This document shows, piece by piece, positions 11,869 through 30,075 of a stretch of DNA of 64,000 nucleotides; within the stretch, counting starts at the first letter, position 1, and every line of letters starts with the position of its first letter. This stretch comes from Lutraria lutraria (taxonomy: Eukaryota; Mollusca; Bivalvia; Venerida; Mactridae): positions 11,787,182 to 11,851,181 of the forward strand of contig OZ026847.1 of assembly GCA_964023205.1 (NCBI GenBank), given 5' to 3'. The position numbers and the translations under genes are program-made. Under the pieces are notes generated by a model. That model searched no databases. It saw only the letters and a list, made by a program, of their open reading frames with translations, and had not been told where the DNA came from.

Positions 11869-11966
11869 GTACTTGACACACACAAAAAAAAATCTTATAT
11901 GTTCATAGTAACTATAATAATAATAGACACTATGAACATATAAGATTTTTGTGTGTGTGTCAAGTA
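11869..11966. repeat. 98-bp hairpin with about 40-bp arms
   Basis: GTACTTGACACACACAAAAA plus ATCTTATATGTTCATAGT pairs with ACTATGAACATATAAGAT plus TTTGTGTGTGTGTCAAGTAC. The loop is about 19 nt (AACTATAATAATAATAGAC). It lies 0.65 kb from the hairpin at 11084. Confidence 0.9.
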
Positions 11967-12547
11967 CCTGTGCCCTGAAACGAAAATTCAACATTTTTTT
12001 TCGAATGTCTTTGGTCAAACACTACTCTATCTATGTGCCCCTTCACTTCAATGTGTATGTCTAGATATGACTCTTTGTGCATAAAGACATACACTTATGA
12101 GTTATAAACACACATATGTTACATGTGTATATATTACAACATGTATTAATTCCTTGATAAAAAGAAAAATTCCAGTAAGATCAATGGAGCATGTGCAAAC
12201 GATTTGTTCACTATAACGGCAATTTAGGAAATTCATAAAGTACTACTTAGATTGGTTTGAACAGTGTAAATAACATCATAGAAACTTCGCGACTGTCTTT
12301 TTAAAGACATTTCTTGTTATACTTTCAAGATGAAGAGTATAATATTACTTAATGTAATCGTAAGCTTCACTTATTCTAAAATAGTACATCAATTTACGAA
12401 AGTTATCTAATACATGTAATTGATTGCCTAAATTGTTTTATTGCGTCTTGCATTTTAAAAATATTTAAAAATCTAGGTGACGGATTGTAAAAGTTGAGCA
12501 GCGTAAAGTCATACTGAATTATTGACACTGTACGTCAGTTAATATTC

Positions 12548-12650
12548 ACGGCTAGTTACATAGTACTGATCTGTTTCAATAAGACGCACAATATATTAGT
12601 TACACAGTACTGATCTGTTTCAATAAGACGCACAGCATGTAACTATATAT
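12548..12650. repeat. direct duplication of about 46 bp
   Basis: GTACTGATCTGTTTCAATAA followed by GACGCACA occurs twice in tandem. Each copy is preceded by TAGTTACA(T/C)A. Confidence 0.85.
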
Positions 12651-13155
12651 AATTACATAGTCCTAATATATATGTGTCACGTTCAAAACGTGTTAAAACT
12701 GAAATGTTGTCTGATTTTTTCCGTCATTATTGTTTTCAGATTTTCAAAAATAGTGTGTACGTGAAGTGAATAATTTTTTTACATGTCCTTAGGTATAAAT
12801 GTGAAAACACAAAAAACGATACGTAGCGTTAAGTGGGCAACATATGTTTCTTCTTCTCGTTAACGTAAACGATCAGTATCTAGTATCTCGATTTCTCCAT
12901 GAAGAAAAATACAATAGCTAATTCCAAAGGTTGTTGCATGACAAAATGCTGAGCGCAAATAGACTAACACCTTGACAACGCATTAAGTTAGTCTGAAAGT
13001 ATATAATAATATTACAATAATAATAACAGTTGGGCAAGCCCAGTCTTCCCTGTGAGCCTCAATCATGCATAATTTATACAAATACATGTTTACAAGTCAG
13101 TGAATGGTCGACAATTGAAACGTTTCCTTTATCCTGCAGACCATTTACATTTCTT

Positions 13156-13755
13156 TCTTTTGTTTGTATTGGACAGATTAGACCTGCAACTTAGTATCGT
13201 GACATGTATCTTTTGTTTGTATTGGACAGATTAGACCTGCAACTTAGTATCGTGACATGTATCTTTTGTTTGTATTGGACATATTAGACCTGCAACTTAG
13301 TATCGTGACATGTATCTTTCGTTTGTATTGTACATATTAGACCTGCAACTTAGTATCGTGACATGTATCTTTTGTTTGTATTGGACATATTAGACCTGCA
13401 ACTTAGTATCGTGACATGTATCTTTTATTTGTATTGGACAGATTAGACCTGCAACTTAGTATCGTGACATGTATCTTTTGTTTGTATTGGACATATTAGA
13501 CCTGCAACTTAGTATCGTGACATGTATCTTTTATTTGTATTGGACATATTAGACCTGCAACTTAGTATCGTGACATGTATCTTTTATTTGTATTGGACAG
13601 ATTAGACCTGCAACTTAGTATCGTGACATGTATCTTTTATTTGTATTGGACATATTAGACCTGCAACTTAGTATCGTGACATGTATCTTTTATTTGTATT
13701 GGACAGATTAGACCTGCAACTTAGTATCGTGACATGTATCTTTTATTTGTATCAA
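13156..13755. repeat. 53-bp minisatellite, about 11 units
   Basis: The unit is CTTTTGTTTGTATTGGACAG, ATTAGACCTGCAACTTAGTA, TCGTGACATGTAT (53 bp). Units are almost identical, differing at a few sites (TTGTTT/TTATTT; GACAG/GACAT), which indicates recent expansion or homogenisation. Confidence 0.95.
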
Positions 13756-14519
13756 GCTACGTGTTGCCATAATGTAATGTTATATTTGCACATTATGTTT
13801 GTTACTTTCACCTTTGGCATGTATTTGCTGATTTAGTGAATACACTGAACTGAACTGTTTGAATATCATCTGACTTAAGTAGTGTTGTGAGACCCTTACA
13901 TCTATATGTTCGATGAGTCAGTAATAAAACATTGTTATCGAAGTTTATTGTTGTGTACATGTATTTAACTCTCAGTTAATCCTACTGTTACTTGCTGATA
14001 TGCCACGCCTACGAATTACTACCTGTATTGATACAGAATACGCAACACCCACTATGTAAAACAGTAGTATCACATGACATAACACTCACTTTCTACAAAC
14101 TATTGTATCACATAAAATGCCACACCCACTATGTAACAAGAACAACTATAACAAAACGTTATAGTTGGACGAATTACAAGAAGCATTGGTTTAATTATTT
14201 TGCATGAAGTTGCTTTTCTCATAAAGGATATTGATCGTCTACTTAATTCATTCCTCCATTATGGAGAGTATAACATATTTAAAAGTTATATATAATACAC
14301 ATATCATGAGTATTTGACAAAAGAATACATTCATGAATATAGTTCACATGTACATGGTACTACCATACCATCTTCAATGGAATAAAGTACACCCTAAATA
14401 CTACCAAATCCATCATAGTCTGATATGATACAACCACATTAAACTTACACCTAATGATGTTTCCGATATTATGCCACGTTAACATCATAGAACGATGCCT
14501 ACATTACTTACTTACGTTT

Positions 14520-14650
14520 CAACAACAGAGCAGACGAACAGATTCAGTCAAACATGACAGGTAACGCGACGAATAGCCAGTACAATGCTTGACCAATCAA
14601 AAATGACCGAAATCACCATTAGCCAATCAAATGGCCAGGATTAGCCAAAC
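14520..14650 (-). promoter_or_regulatory. possible minus-strand promoter and untranslated exon
   Basis: Read on the minus strand, CTGTTGTTGAAAC is followed by GTAAGTAAG, a strong 5' splice site. Upstream of it on that strand lie two inverted CCAAT boxes (CCAATCA on plus at about 14596 and 14623). This could be the first exon of the sulfotransferase gene. It rests on motifs only. Confidence 0.2.
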
Positions 14651-14804
14651 TAGTAATAGACAATACAGTAATTACTCGCAAACAGCTATAATAAACAAAT
14701 ACTCGTAAGTATAATTCGTCTAGAAAAACTGTAGTATCACATAATATGCAATCGGTCCTGATACTGAAGATGTCTGTCGCATAATCAGAATATAGAGGAA
14801 GTAC

Positions 14805-15183
14805 TTAAAGTCCCATAAGCTTATAAATGTATTGGTCTTAATAGGTTCTATAACAGAGGAATCCGGTATGTTTTTCTCCCGTGCATACTTCATAGCAAGA
14901 AAAAATGTTTCCGAAACTACTATCGTACTTTTTTCAATATCATTGAAAAAAATACTATTTATAGAACACCTGAGTTTTCCTGCAGTCATGCTATGCACAC
15001 GTAGTAAAGTGACGTCACGCGCTCTACATATTTCAAGTTTACAAACGCAAAAACCACAGTGAAATGAGTGTTTTCAGACGAAAAAGGGCTTGTTTCGACG
15101 GTAATAATTATCTTGGGATAATATCAGCAATCAAATGTTTTTGGCATATATTTTTGTACAGCAAAAAGCTAATGGGGCTTTAA
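14805..15183 (-). mobile_element. TTAA-bounded MITE, family A, copy 1
   Basis: Ends read TTAAAGTCCCATAAGCTT and AAAAAGCTAATGGGGCTTTAA and are inverted repeats with TTAA at both edges. Inside are a CRE-type octamer TGACGTCA (15010-15017) and a small inverted repeat TTCAAT-ATC-ATTGAA. The body is about 80-90% similar by eye to 22994-23382 and 36727-37100, in the opposite orientation. TTAA borders suggest a piggyBac-type non-autonomous element, but no transposase is present. Confidence 0.85.
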
Positions 15184-15189
15184 GCAGAA

Positions 15190-15375
15190 GTCTTGAAATT
15201 GAGTTGGTCTTATATTTTAAAGTGGTCTTCAGATTAAGTTGTTCTTAATTTTAAAGTGCTCATCAAATGATTTACACTTAATTTCAAAGTGTTCGTCAAA
15301 TGGGTTGTTCTTGATTATAAAGTAGTCTTCTAATTGTGTTGTTCTTAATTTCGAAATGGTCATTAATAGGATTTT
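15190..15375. repeat. degenerate ~39-bp tandem repeat
   Basis: Four to five diverged units of the type TTAAGTTGTTCTTAATTTTAA followed by AGTGxTCxTCAAAT lie directly beside MITE copy 1. Confidence 0.6.
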
Positions 15376-16639
15376 ACTGTATTTTTGTCCTGTGCCTAAA
15401 ATTTGATTATTGAAAACACTACAATCTAAAAGGTGAGTGAACTGAGGTTAACGTACTAGAAATCAACCTCAGTAAGTTATATAATTATGTATACAATGGA
15501 CTGAAAGCGACCTGTACTGATTAAACCAAGTACTTAAACTGTATATGTCAAGTTCACATCTTGAGGTGCAAGTGTTATCTCTGTTGACGAGTCTCATGAC
15601 ACACTTAAGCCATCCTTAAAACATATAGATAAGCAGCAATACCTGACGTTTTCAATCCAGGCATATACACCCCTGCTGAATGGTGGCTCTTTTCACTTTT
15701 TTGTGATCTGTTTAATATGAGTCATCGACACGTCCGTTATAGAGCCCTCGAGCAAAACAAAGTCAAAACAGGTAATCATATTTTATAAAAATATCCGTTT
15801 TTGACGAACATGCTTGTTATTTTCAAAACTCAATGAACGCTATGCCGCGTAGAGCTTTTTTTGTCATTTAGCACACAATCTCGACTATAAACACCACAAA
15901 ATGACCACAACAACTTCCACCAATTATCAACTCTTGTTTTTTTTCACGAGGAGACACATCTGGTGTGATTTCTTTTCCGTGAAGTTGGTGCTGGCCCACC
16001 TAATCGTACATGCAACATTGTCTCAACCTCCCCTTTGCCTCAACACAAACTATAGTTCTCAGAGGTCGGTTTAAATCGAAATACATTGTTTTTAAATGTT
16101 ATTGAGCCGTCGGTATGGTGCTGGCACCATCGGTAATGTGATGGATTCATAAAGATTGCCATCTGTAGTAGATTATGAATATATAATTAAAGTTATGAAG
16201 TCTATGCATTAATACTAATCTGTATAGTAGCGGACTAATTCCACAGTAATATATTAATACTCGTTGAGTGATGATGTTGACTCCATCACATTGTCAATGG
16301 TTACATGTACATTTGTGTATATACTACCGCATAATTGTGATGTCATAAATTATAACATGACCTTCAAACAATACATGCTAAACCTGAAAACCTAAACATG
16401 AAAACAATAGAATGACTAGCTGACTGCTAAGGAATTAATGGACAAAAACACTACAAGAGTGTGCTGTGGCCAGTACATAAGTAGTTTTCAAGGGAAGTAC
16501 CAAGCATACAGCATTATAGATGGAACATTCATTAGATGAAATATTCGTGCTAAAGTTAGTGCCGTATTTAGTGGTACCACGACTTAAGCTAAACAATTAG
16601 ACCAAAGAAGAGATAAAGGAACACATGATAGTGACTTTT

Positions 16640-16702
16640 CAAGATAAAACTTATCTTTGCAGACATAAATGTCATAGTTTCTTCGTGAAACTGTGCTGAC
16701 AG
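16640..16702 (+). other. possible 5'UTR exon of the GH9 gene
   Basis: GAAACTGTGCTGACAG followed by GTACGT is a good donor at 16702/16703. It is followed 130 bp later by an acceptor (TTATTCTAG) just 8 nt before the GH9 start codon at 16847. The left end of this exon is unknown. Confidence 0.4.
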
Positions 16703-16846
16703 GTACGTCTTTTTAAGACAAGGTAATGATTAAATAGTTTATAATTCATTTTCAAAGTTTAAACTGTCATGATTTCTCCATTTCTCCGAGTTGATTCAAC
16801 ACATATTTCATAGAATACTGTAAGTTATTTTATTCTAGTTGCGACA

Positions 16847-23740
<6,894 letters not shown>

Positions 23741-23921
23741 TAATGTTCTATTTCTGTGTCTGATGAATCAAGCGAAGATAAACTTGTTCAGCGAATAGTT
23801 AATCTTGTTTGTCTATCAGTGTTTGATAATTATAAATACTATTTAATTCAATCATGTGTTCACGATAACTTCTGTATTGTGGCGACAACATTAGTTTATT
23901 TCCACTACGAATCGCGGTATA

Positions 23922-24104
23922 CAGTGCAACCTCAATGAACTGTCACCTCTGAACAACTGTCACCTCCATGTTACAATCAGTATACTAGCAACTTTTGTTG
24001 AGGTTTTATAGTAAATTCACTACAGATATCTCAACAACAGCCACACCCTTACATCAGCCATTTTTGTCCTTCCCATTGGTGACTGCCGTCGGGAGGTTGC
24101 ACTG
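23922..24104. mobile_element. TA-flanked MITE with CAGTGCAACCTC ends
   Basis: Terminal inverted repeats CAGTGCAACCTC and GAGGTTGCACTG lie between TA dinucleotides (23920-23921 and 24105-24106), as in mariner-type elements. 183 bp, non-coding, just downstream of the GH9 stop. Confidence 0.75.
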
Positions 24105-24274
24105 TATTTTAAACCCTGAGCAATACAAAGACTATTACCAATTAAGAACTTCTAATGTTCTCCCAAATGTGGACTTTGTACACAAGTTTAACAGTTCAGT
24201 CAAATGTGTTTACGAAGGTCACAGAGATTGAGAGCAGTAATAGATTCAATGTACATTTAGATCTCCAAGATAGA

Positions 24275-24476
24275 TTGATATGGTGGGTTGATTGGTGGTC
24301 TAGTATTAACGCCCTGGACCACTAAACATTAGATCGTAGTTTCAAATCCCTCTCTCGCTCCCTTTCTCTCTCCCTCTATCCCTCGCTCTTTCTCTCCCTC
24401 TCTATCTATCTCTGTCTCTCTCTCCGTCCCTCTCCATCTCCCCCCATCTCTCTCCCTTCCTCCCTCCCTCCCTCTC

Positions 24477-24515
<39 letters not shown>

Positions 24516-24575
24516 GGCAGCTCTGAAATGACCATGGATGTCGAATGGGTCATTAATCAACATATTATCGTAAAT
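24275..24575 (+). mobile_element. tRNA-headed SINE interrupted by a (TC)n expansion
   Basis: The head GATTGGTGGTCTAGTATTAA, then CGCCCTGGACCACTAAAC, is followed by a pyrimidine tract (about 24345-24514, ending in pure TC). After that comes GGGGCAGCTCTGAAATGACC and CGAATGGGTCATTAA. The same order of head, TC tract and GGGG(C/A)AGCTCTGA body recurs at 29010-29400, so this is one SINE family with an expandable internal tract. Confidence 0.75.
24345..24514. repeat. polypyrimidine (TC)n microsatellite
   Basis: About 170 bp of C/T-only sequence. The last 35 bp are perfect TC repeats. The minus frame gives an Arg/Glu repeat, which is spurious. Confidence 0.95.
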
Positions 24576-25299
24576 AAGACTGATCGATACGGTATGCAGT
24601 TAATGTAACGTTGTTGAATATGGGTTGAAGTGTGACATTCGATCAAATGACTAACTTTATTTCAAAGGGAGGTTACTGTGATACTAAAGATTATTTAGAA
24701 AATGTTTTCAATCTGCAGCGGGTGATATCAATATACGATCGGAAGCAATATAATCCGCAAGCAGTATGGGAAGTTATATATTGAGCGTTATCTCGGGGTT
24801 TTATGAGATCTATATCGCATGAATGCTATCATAACAAAAGTAATTAATGCGTATCCGTTTTAATCCCTATAATTAATCATATCTTACTATCTTGGAAGAC
24901 CTGTTCATCTTGCATGGCGTCAATGACAAAAGATTGTTAGTATATACAGTACATACATTTACCATTTCTATTAAATGCTCAAGCAAGAAGCTTCTTCAGT
25001 TTGTTAACAACATCGTTGGATTTTGATTAACAGTATGTACTTATCTATATTCGGTTATTTATTTATTTTATTTCAATACGGAAATACAAATGTAACATAG
25101 TGAATAAAATATCAATTAAGTTCATATATTAGCACATTATTATAAATATCCTGAAAATCGAGATTAGACTTTGTGGTCAGATCTTAGTTTAGATGAATTA
25201 AACTACATAAATGTTAAAAATATTAAACATGTATACGCGACTCTGTCGTCAACTTGTTCATTAGGACTTAACGTCGAACGTACCATGGCAACAGCCAGT

Positions 25300-25500
25300 G
25301 TTATTTGGTCATCGACTATCCAGTGTTAACGGTGGAGGACGACCCAAGGTCTAGGTAAAACCACAGGCCTTCCGTAAACTTACTGGACAGCTTCCTGATT
25401 ATGCGATTTTTATGGTCTGGTCTTGGATGGGAACTCCCACCTGTAAGGAGCTTGCTATGTCTTGTCTGAAACCATAACCACTCGGCCTCGAAGGCAACTA
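25300..25500 (-). mobile_element. antisense SINE (GGACAGCTTCC family), copy 1
   Basis: Contains GTAAACTTACTGGACAGCTTCC and a reverse-oriented tRNA-like head (CATAACCACTCGGCCTCG). Five more diverged copies in the window share these landmarks, all read on the minus strand. Confidence 0.65.
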
Positions 25501-25707
25501 CTGTAGTTTCATTTATTTTCGTCGGGCTCAATTTTCGTGGTTTTTACTAAAATAGCTATTTCATGGGGACATAAATTCGTGGATTTTAATTTTTGAAAAA
25601 CAATTCCCTTTCTCTGCATTTTAATTCGTGGGGATTTGATTTAGTGGATGAGCCGACCAACGAAATCTACGAATTTAAATTCCCAACGAAAATTAATGAT
25701 TCCACAG
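25501..25707. mobile_element. TA-flanked MITE, CTGTGGAATCATT family, copy 1
   Basis: The left end CTGTAGTTTCATTTATTTTC and the right end AACGAAAATTAATGATTCCA are diverged inverted repeats with TA on both sides. The body contains repeated AATTCGTGG / TTTCGTGG words. Copies also lie at 29819-30024 and 60223-60429. Confidence 0.8.
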
Positions 25708-26194
25708 TATTACATCATTAGATCGCGTTTGGTTGTTGTTCATGACTTACTCGTATGTGGTGGCTGTAAATACTTGGGGCCTGTTCCATTGACATGGCTT
25801 GTCGTAGACAGTAGTTAACTAAATAATCTGGCTACCCGATTATGCTTGTCAATCTGCAATGTTTATCTTATTGATACATTTTAAGATCTTTTGTCAACTG
25901 CTTACGGTAAATTACTGAAATGTATGTATACCATAAGTAATATTTAGAAGTTTATAAATACTATCATAAATGTCTGAAATATTCTTTTGCGCTTTATACA
26001 GTCCAATGTAAAAAAGCCGTTGCATCGTAATCAATCAGATTTACTGAGAACAGGAAATTGACATTTCAGCTCGGATTCAATCTCACACTGTTTCAACATT
26101 GGGTTACGTTGATTGCAAACTGCACGAATTGAATAGAAATTTGCATTTCAAAAAAATGATTGATGTTTTCGTTCAGGTATACAGCTCAGAAAAC

Positions 26195-26458
26195 ATGAAT
26201 AGATTCGTCTGTCTTTGTCTCCTGTTCTCTTGTCTTATGGTTGGAGTGGCTTGTCGCAGACAATGTGAATGGAAATTGAGTCACTCGAAGCGGAGACCGT
26301 GGATCAACTTTTATGCGTGTGTTTACACAGGCAAAAACTACAGATTTGGAGGAAGAAAATGTAAAGCCGGCAGTACGTGCCAAATGATTGGTCAATCGTG
26401 TGTATGCTCACGCCGTCGTAGGGGTCCTCATAGCCAAGCGTTTGGAGACTACAGCTAA
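26195..26458 (+). CDS. secreted six-cysteine cationic peptide 1
   Basis: An 87-residue precursor. Residues 1 to about 19 are a signal peptide (MNRFVCLCLLFSCLMVGVA). The mature part is rich in Arg/Lys and carries C-x17-C-x13-C-x5-C-x6-C-x-C followed by a basic tail and GP (RRRRGP); one further Cys sits at the predicted signal cleavage site. The frame is open upstream to 26099. The start at 26195 is preferred because a splice acceptor (TTTTCGTTCAG, ending at 26176) lies 18 nt before it, just as in the two paralogues. It is encoded by a single coding exon. An AATAAA is at 26731. The size, charge and disulfide-rich make-up suggest an antimicrobial or other defence or signalling peptide. The family is not one I recognise: the spacing fits neither big defensins nor CS-alpha-beta defensins. 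Confidence 0.85.
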   Translation: MNRFVCLCLLFSCLMVGVACRRQCEWKLSHSKRRPWINFYACVYTGKNYRFGGRKCKAGSTCQMIGQSCVCSRRRRGPHSQAFGDYS

Positions 26459-26730
26459 AGCCGAGCTAACAGTTGGCAGTTGGAATATTTGCAATCATAT
26501 ACTCTTCTAATTATATGCAAGTTAAACTAAGAACTTTAATGTGTAAGCATTAGAGGAAAGTATAAAACATAGTGAGGATCGAGCCAAAACAAACTTATAA
26601 CTTTACCTTAGTGTAAGCATTAAAGAAACATACCAAAATAGTAAGGGTCAGTCCAAAATAAACCAATTAGTTTTACTAAAACTTTCTATTAACAGAATTT
26701 GTTGGATAATATAATGATATTCTAGTATTT

Positions 26731-26736
26731 AATAAA
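26731..26736 (+). terminator. polyadenylation signal AATAAA of peptide gene 1
   Basis: An AATAAA hexamer 273 bp after the stop codon of the first six-cysteine peptide gene. Confidence 0.5.
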
Positions 26737-27299
26737 AGCATGCACATGAACATTTAGTTGTTTTTGTAGTACAGAAAAACCTCGATAATGAGTCAACCTT
26801 CGGTACCAAAATATCATCAACTGGCTTTGGTATTTAGGGGTGGTAATAGTGTAAAGTTAAATGTATAGGACATGTTGAAAACCAGTACGAAGTAATATTG
26901 AAATGGTTACTTTAAATGGTGTTATCATAGTTGAAATGATGATATCATTCATTACGCAGTGTGTTAGCTCAATGTTTGAAAAACAAACCCTTAATGTAAT
27001 AAGGAGCATCCGTGAATTGCAGGAAAGAGATAGGTGACATCTAGTGGAAATAATCAAGCAGTTTAATTACAAATCCTGTTTACTACAATCGATCAAATTG
27101 AAACAATCACCATTGTCTTATGAAAGTCAACTCTTGTTTTTCAATTGAGGTCGAAATACTTAATCACTGATTAATTCTAGTCGCATTATTTTTACTAATT
27201 TCGCAGTCACGAGCCAGTAAGTATAGTGTTAATATTTTGACAGCCTTATTTATGTACCTTTTGCAGCCAATATTTGCGATCTGTAAACTTACTGGTATT

Positions 27300-27895
27300 G
27301 CTTGTCTACTAGTTGGTATTGTTGTTTACTAGTGAGTATTGTTTATTTACTAGTTGGTATTGTTTATTTACTAGTTGGTATAGTTGATTTAGTAGTTGGT
27401 ATTTTTTATTTAGTAGTTGGTATTGTTTATATACTAGTGAGTATTGTTGATTTATCACTGAGTATTGTTTGTTTACTAGTGAGCATTGTTGATTTATCAC
27501 TGAGTATTGTTTGTTTACTAGTGAGCATTGTTGATTTATCACTGAGTATTGTTTATATACTAGTGACTATTGTTGATTTATCACTGAGTATTGTTTGTTT
27601 ACTAGTGAGCATTGTTGATTTATCACTGAGTATTGTTTGTTTACTAGTGAGCATTGTTGATTTATCACTGAGTATTGTTTATATACTAGTGAATATTGTT
27701 GATTTATCACTGAGTATTGTTTGTTTACTAGTGAGCATTGTTGATTTATCACTGAGTATTGTTTGTTTACTAGTGAGCATTGTTGATTTATTACTGAGTA
27801 TTGTTTGTTTACTAGTTGGTATGGTTAGTTTATTAGTGAGTATTGTTGATTCTTTTCTCTAGTGAGTATTGTTAATTTACTGGTAAGTATTGCTT
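27300..27895. repeat. 21/42-bp minisatellite
   Basis: Two alternating 21-bp half-units, TATTGTTTGTTTACTAGTGA(G) and CATTGTTGATTTATCACTGA(G), form a 42-bp higher unit. The edges are more degenerate (ACTAGTTGGTATTG). It opens a 186-codon frame on plus (27302-27862, 7-residue period) and frames on minus as well. These come from a period divisible by three and a lack of stop words. Confidence 0.95.
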
Positions 27896-29009
27896 ATAAA
27901 CTAGACAATTGTCAACGAGTTTTGTTTATATACCGTGGAGGAATGTTAGTATACTTGTTAAATCTTTCGTTTTCGAAAGGGGAAGAATTGATAGGACAGT
28001 ACCAGTCTCATTTAATTGATTTTTTTCGCCTTTTCGCGGTTATTCGTCTATAGCAACCTAATTGTCCCCAGTGTTTCTCACAGCTTTTCACTCAAACTCA
28101 CCAACATAACCCTGATCTCCATTATGATCCGGAATAAATCTATATAAACCAATTGAGTTGGCTTTACACGAATCTGCCTCGTAAGTAGAACACGGACGGA
28201 ACCAGCTGCAATCAAACCACGTACATCTTGAGGTAACGGAAACTATGCAATTGAAAACTTTTCTTTAAAATCCTGTTCGCAAGACTGAGTAATCGATAAC
28301 ATTAAATCAAGGCGTCATAATATCGAAGCAATTGAAAAAGAGGTTGTTCCTCTACAGAGGTTAAATTTATAGTAAATGTCAGCTCAGGGAAACTTTGAAA
28401 GGGTTGTTACAGAGTGGTTGTAGCTCTGCAGAGGGCCGCTCTGGAGAGCTTGTACTGTAAATTTAACAATACAAACATAATAATTGTTTTACACATTTTG
28501 ACCGGACAGAAAAAAAACTCTTTAAACTGGCTTCCCCTCTAAACCAGCCAAATGGCTTGGTCCCAAAGCCGACATGTTTAGAGGGTTTCTACTGTACTTC
28601 CTGGGACGCGAATGCCTGAGTAGTTACGACTGAGTCGATCTCCTCCCTGTACATTTATTTACTACTGATAAAATATGCGGAAAATATTAAGTGCTTCGAT
28701 TCTAACCACATAGAAAATTGATTTCATTCACCTATTATTCTACAAGAAAACGAAGTAGAAAATGTTTTTTTGTTTTCAAGAACAGTATATGCAAAATTGA
28801 CGCGCCCTTGAAAATATCCTTGAAACAAAACAGTAAGCCACCCATAATTATGTGTTATGTATTAGAATATAGCTTAATATTCACGAGTACCATTCATACC
28901 TTAGGTGTTTCATTTTCACCTATTGTGGGAGGCAATGTGGCTTGAGGCTCTCTTTAATTTATTTTGAGTAAGAAATGTCCTCTTATCTGCTACCGATGTC
29001 CTTCAGATA

Positions 29010-29400
29010 AAAGGGTGAGAGGTGGTATAGTGTTAACGTGCTGGAATACTAAACGAAAGGTTGGGATACGACTCTCCGATTCTCCTTTCGATATTTAGGG
29101 ACGCTTTTCAGTGACCAAATCCCAATTACCGAGCCAAGTATAATGTATGAAGAAAATTACTGGAAACGGGTGATGCGTGTATTGCTGCTTTACACCGGGC
29201 ACGATGAAGAACTAGGAAAATCTAGTCGAAAAGAGTAGGACTATAAATGTCCGGCTCTCCTGTATCTTCTCTCACTCTCTCTGGGGAAGCTCTGACATTA
29301 CCATTGCTGTCGAATGGTCCATTAAACAACGGATAAACCACCAAATCAATCTCCATCCAAATACAGTATTCCGGGCGGGTGGGAAGTCTGCATTGATCGC
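29010..29400 (+). mobile_element. tRNA-headed SINE (GGGG(C/A)AGCTCTGA family)
   Basis: The head GGTGGTATAGTGTTAACGTG, then CTGGAATACTAAACGAAAGG, has a degenerate B-box (GATACGACTCTCC). The body contains CTGCTTTACACCGGGCACGA and, after a short CT run, GGGGAAGCTCTGAC and CGAATGGTCCATTAA, shared with 24275-24575. Confidence 0.7.
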
Positions 29401-29599
29401 TAGCATCGGCAGTGCCGCGTATCTCGTGAAGTCAAATACTCGAACTGACTTCATGCCTTCAAAGTGATGGATGGATGTATCCTGATATGAAGTGGTAATT
29501 AATTCACGGATCTTCCGCTGTATGTTCTAACTGATAAAAAAATCATTGCGTCATTGACTTATGTTTTATATAGTGCATTTCCCTTCACCTTCACTACTT

Positions 29600-29663
29600 T
29601 TAAAACTGAAATAAGCTTAGCACACCACTGACTCAGCCTAGTTCAGGACTATTAAGTTCAAAG
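29600..29663 (+). other. candidate 5'UTR exon of peptide gene 2
   Basis: Ends AAGTTCAAAG / GTACGT at 29663. A TATATA-like string (TTTTATATAG) lies near 29562 and an AP-1 word (TGACTCA) at 29629-29635. A donor of the same form (ACAAG / GTACGT) precedes peptide gene 3. The acceptor would be at 30449. Confidence 0.4.
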
Positions 29664-29763
29664 GTACGTTTTACATAATATATTTACTTTCTTACTAATG
29701 TTCTGGAAAAACGATGATTATCTCATCGTATGTTGTATAAACTTAAACTTTTATTTTAAAAAA

Positions 29764-30075
29764 CACTGTGGTTTTGTTTATTTTCGTTCTGCTTAATTTC
29801 CGTGATTAAAACTAAATACTGTGGAATCATTCATTTTCGTTGGGTTCAATTTTCGTGGTTTTTACTAAAATGGCTATTTCGTGGGGACATAAATTCGTGG
29901 ATTTTGATTTTTGAAAAGAAATGCCTTATCTCCGCATTTGAATTCGTGGGGATTTGATTTCGTGGATGATCGAACCACGAAATCCACGAAATTAAATCCC
30001 CAACGAAAATTAATGATTCCACAGTATGACTATTTTGAGCGGAAGTTAAATTCGTGGATTCTGATCTAAAAAAAA
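29764..30075. mobile_element. older CTGTGGAATC-family MITE split by a younger copy
   Basis: 29764-29818 (CACTGTGGTTTTGTTTATTT and on) reads as the left end of a second family member. 30027-30075 (GTTAAATTCGTGGATTCTGA) continues its body. The complete copy 29819-30024 lies between them, so one element has inserted into another of its own family. Confidence 0.6.
29819..30024. mobile_element. TA-flanked MITE, CTGTGGAATCATT family, copy 2
   Basis: The left end CTGTGGAATCATTCATTTTC and the right end GAAAATTAATGATTCCACAG are strong inverted repeats with TA on both sides. 206 bp. No coding sequence. Confidence 0.85.

Larger units (their letters stand above)
8305..16700. other. long interval without recognisable coding exons
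   Basis: Between the last recognised sulfotransferase exon and the GH9 gene I find only repeats and hairpins, each listed separately. The open frames here are short (under 95 codons), lack splice context and show no domain. The missing 5' exons of the sulfotransferase could lie in this interval. Confidence 0.55.
23741..26176. other. intergenic interval between GH9 gene and peptide cluster
   Basis: Holds two MITEs and two SINEs (listed separately). About 24580-25290 is AT-rich sequence in which I see no gene. The first, untranslated exon of the first six-cysteine peptide gene should lie somewhere before 26176 but was not identified. Confidence 0.5.

Noticed and set aside
24329..24553. Arg/Glu-repeat frame on minus
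   Set aside because: Translation of a (TC)n microsatellite inside a SINE.
26099..26194. Upstream in-frame extension of the first cysteine-rich peptide
   Set aside because: The extension lacks a signal peptide and is interrupted by a conserved splice acceptor at 26176. The paralogues start at the equivalent of 26195.
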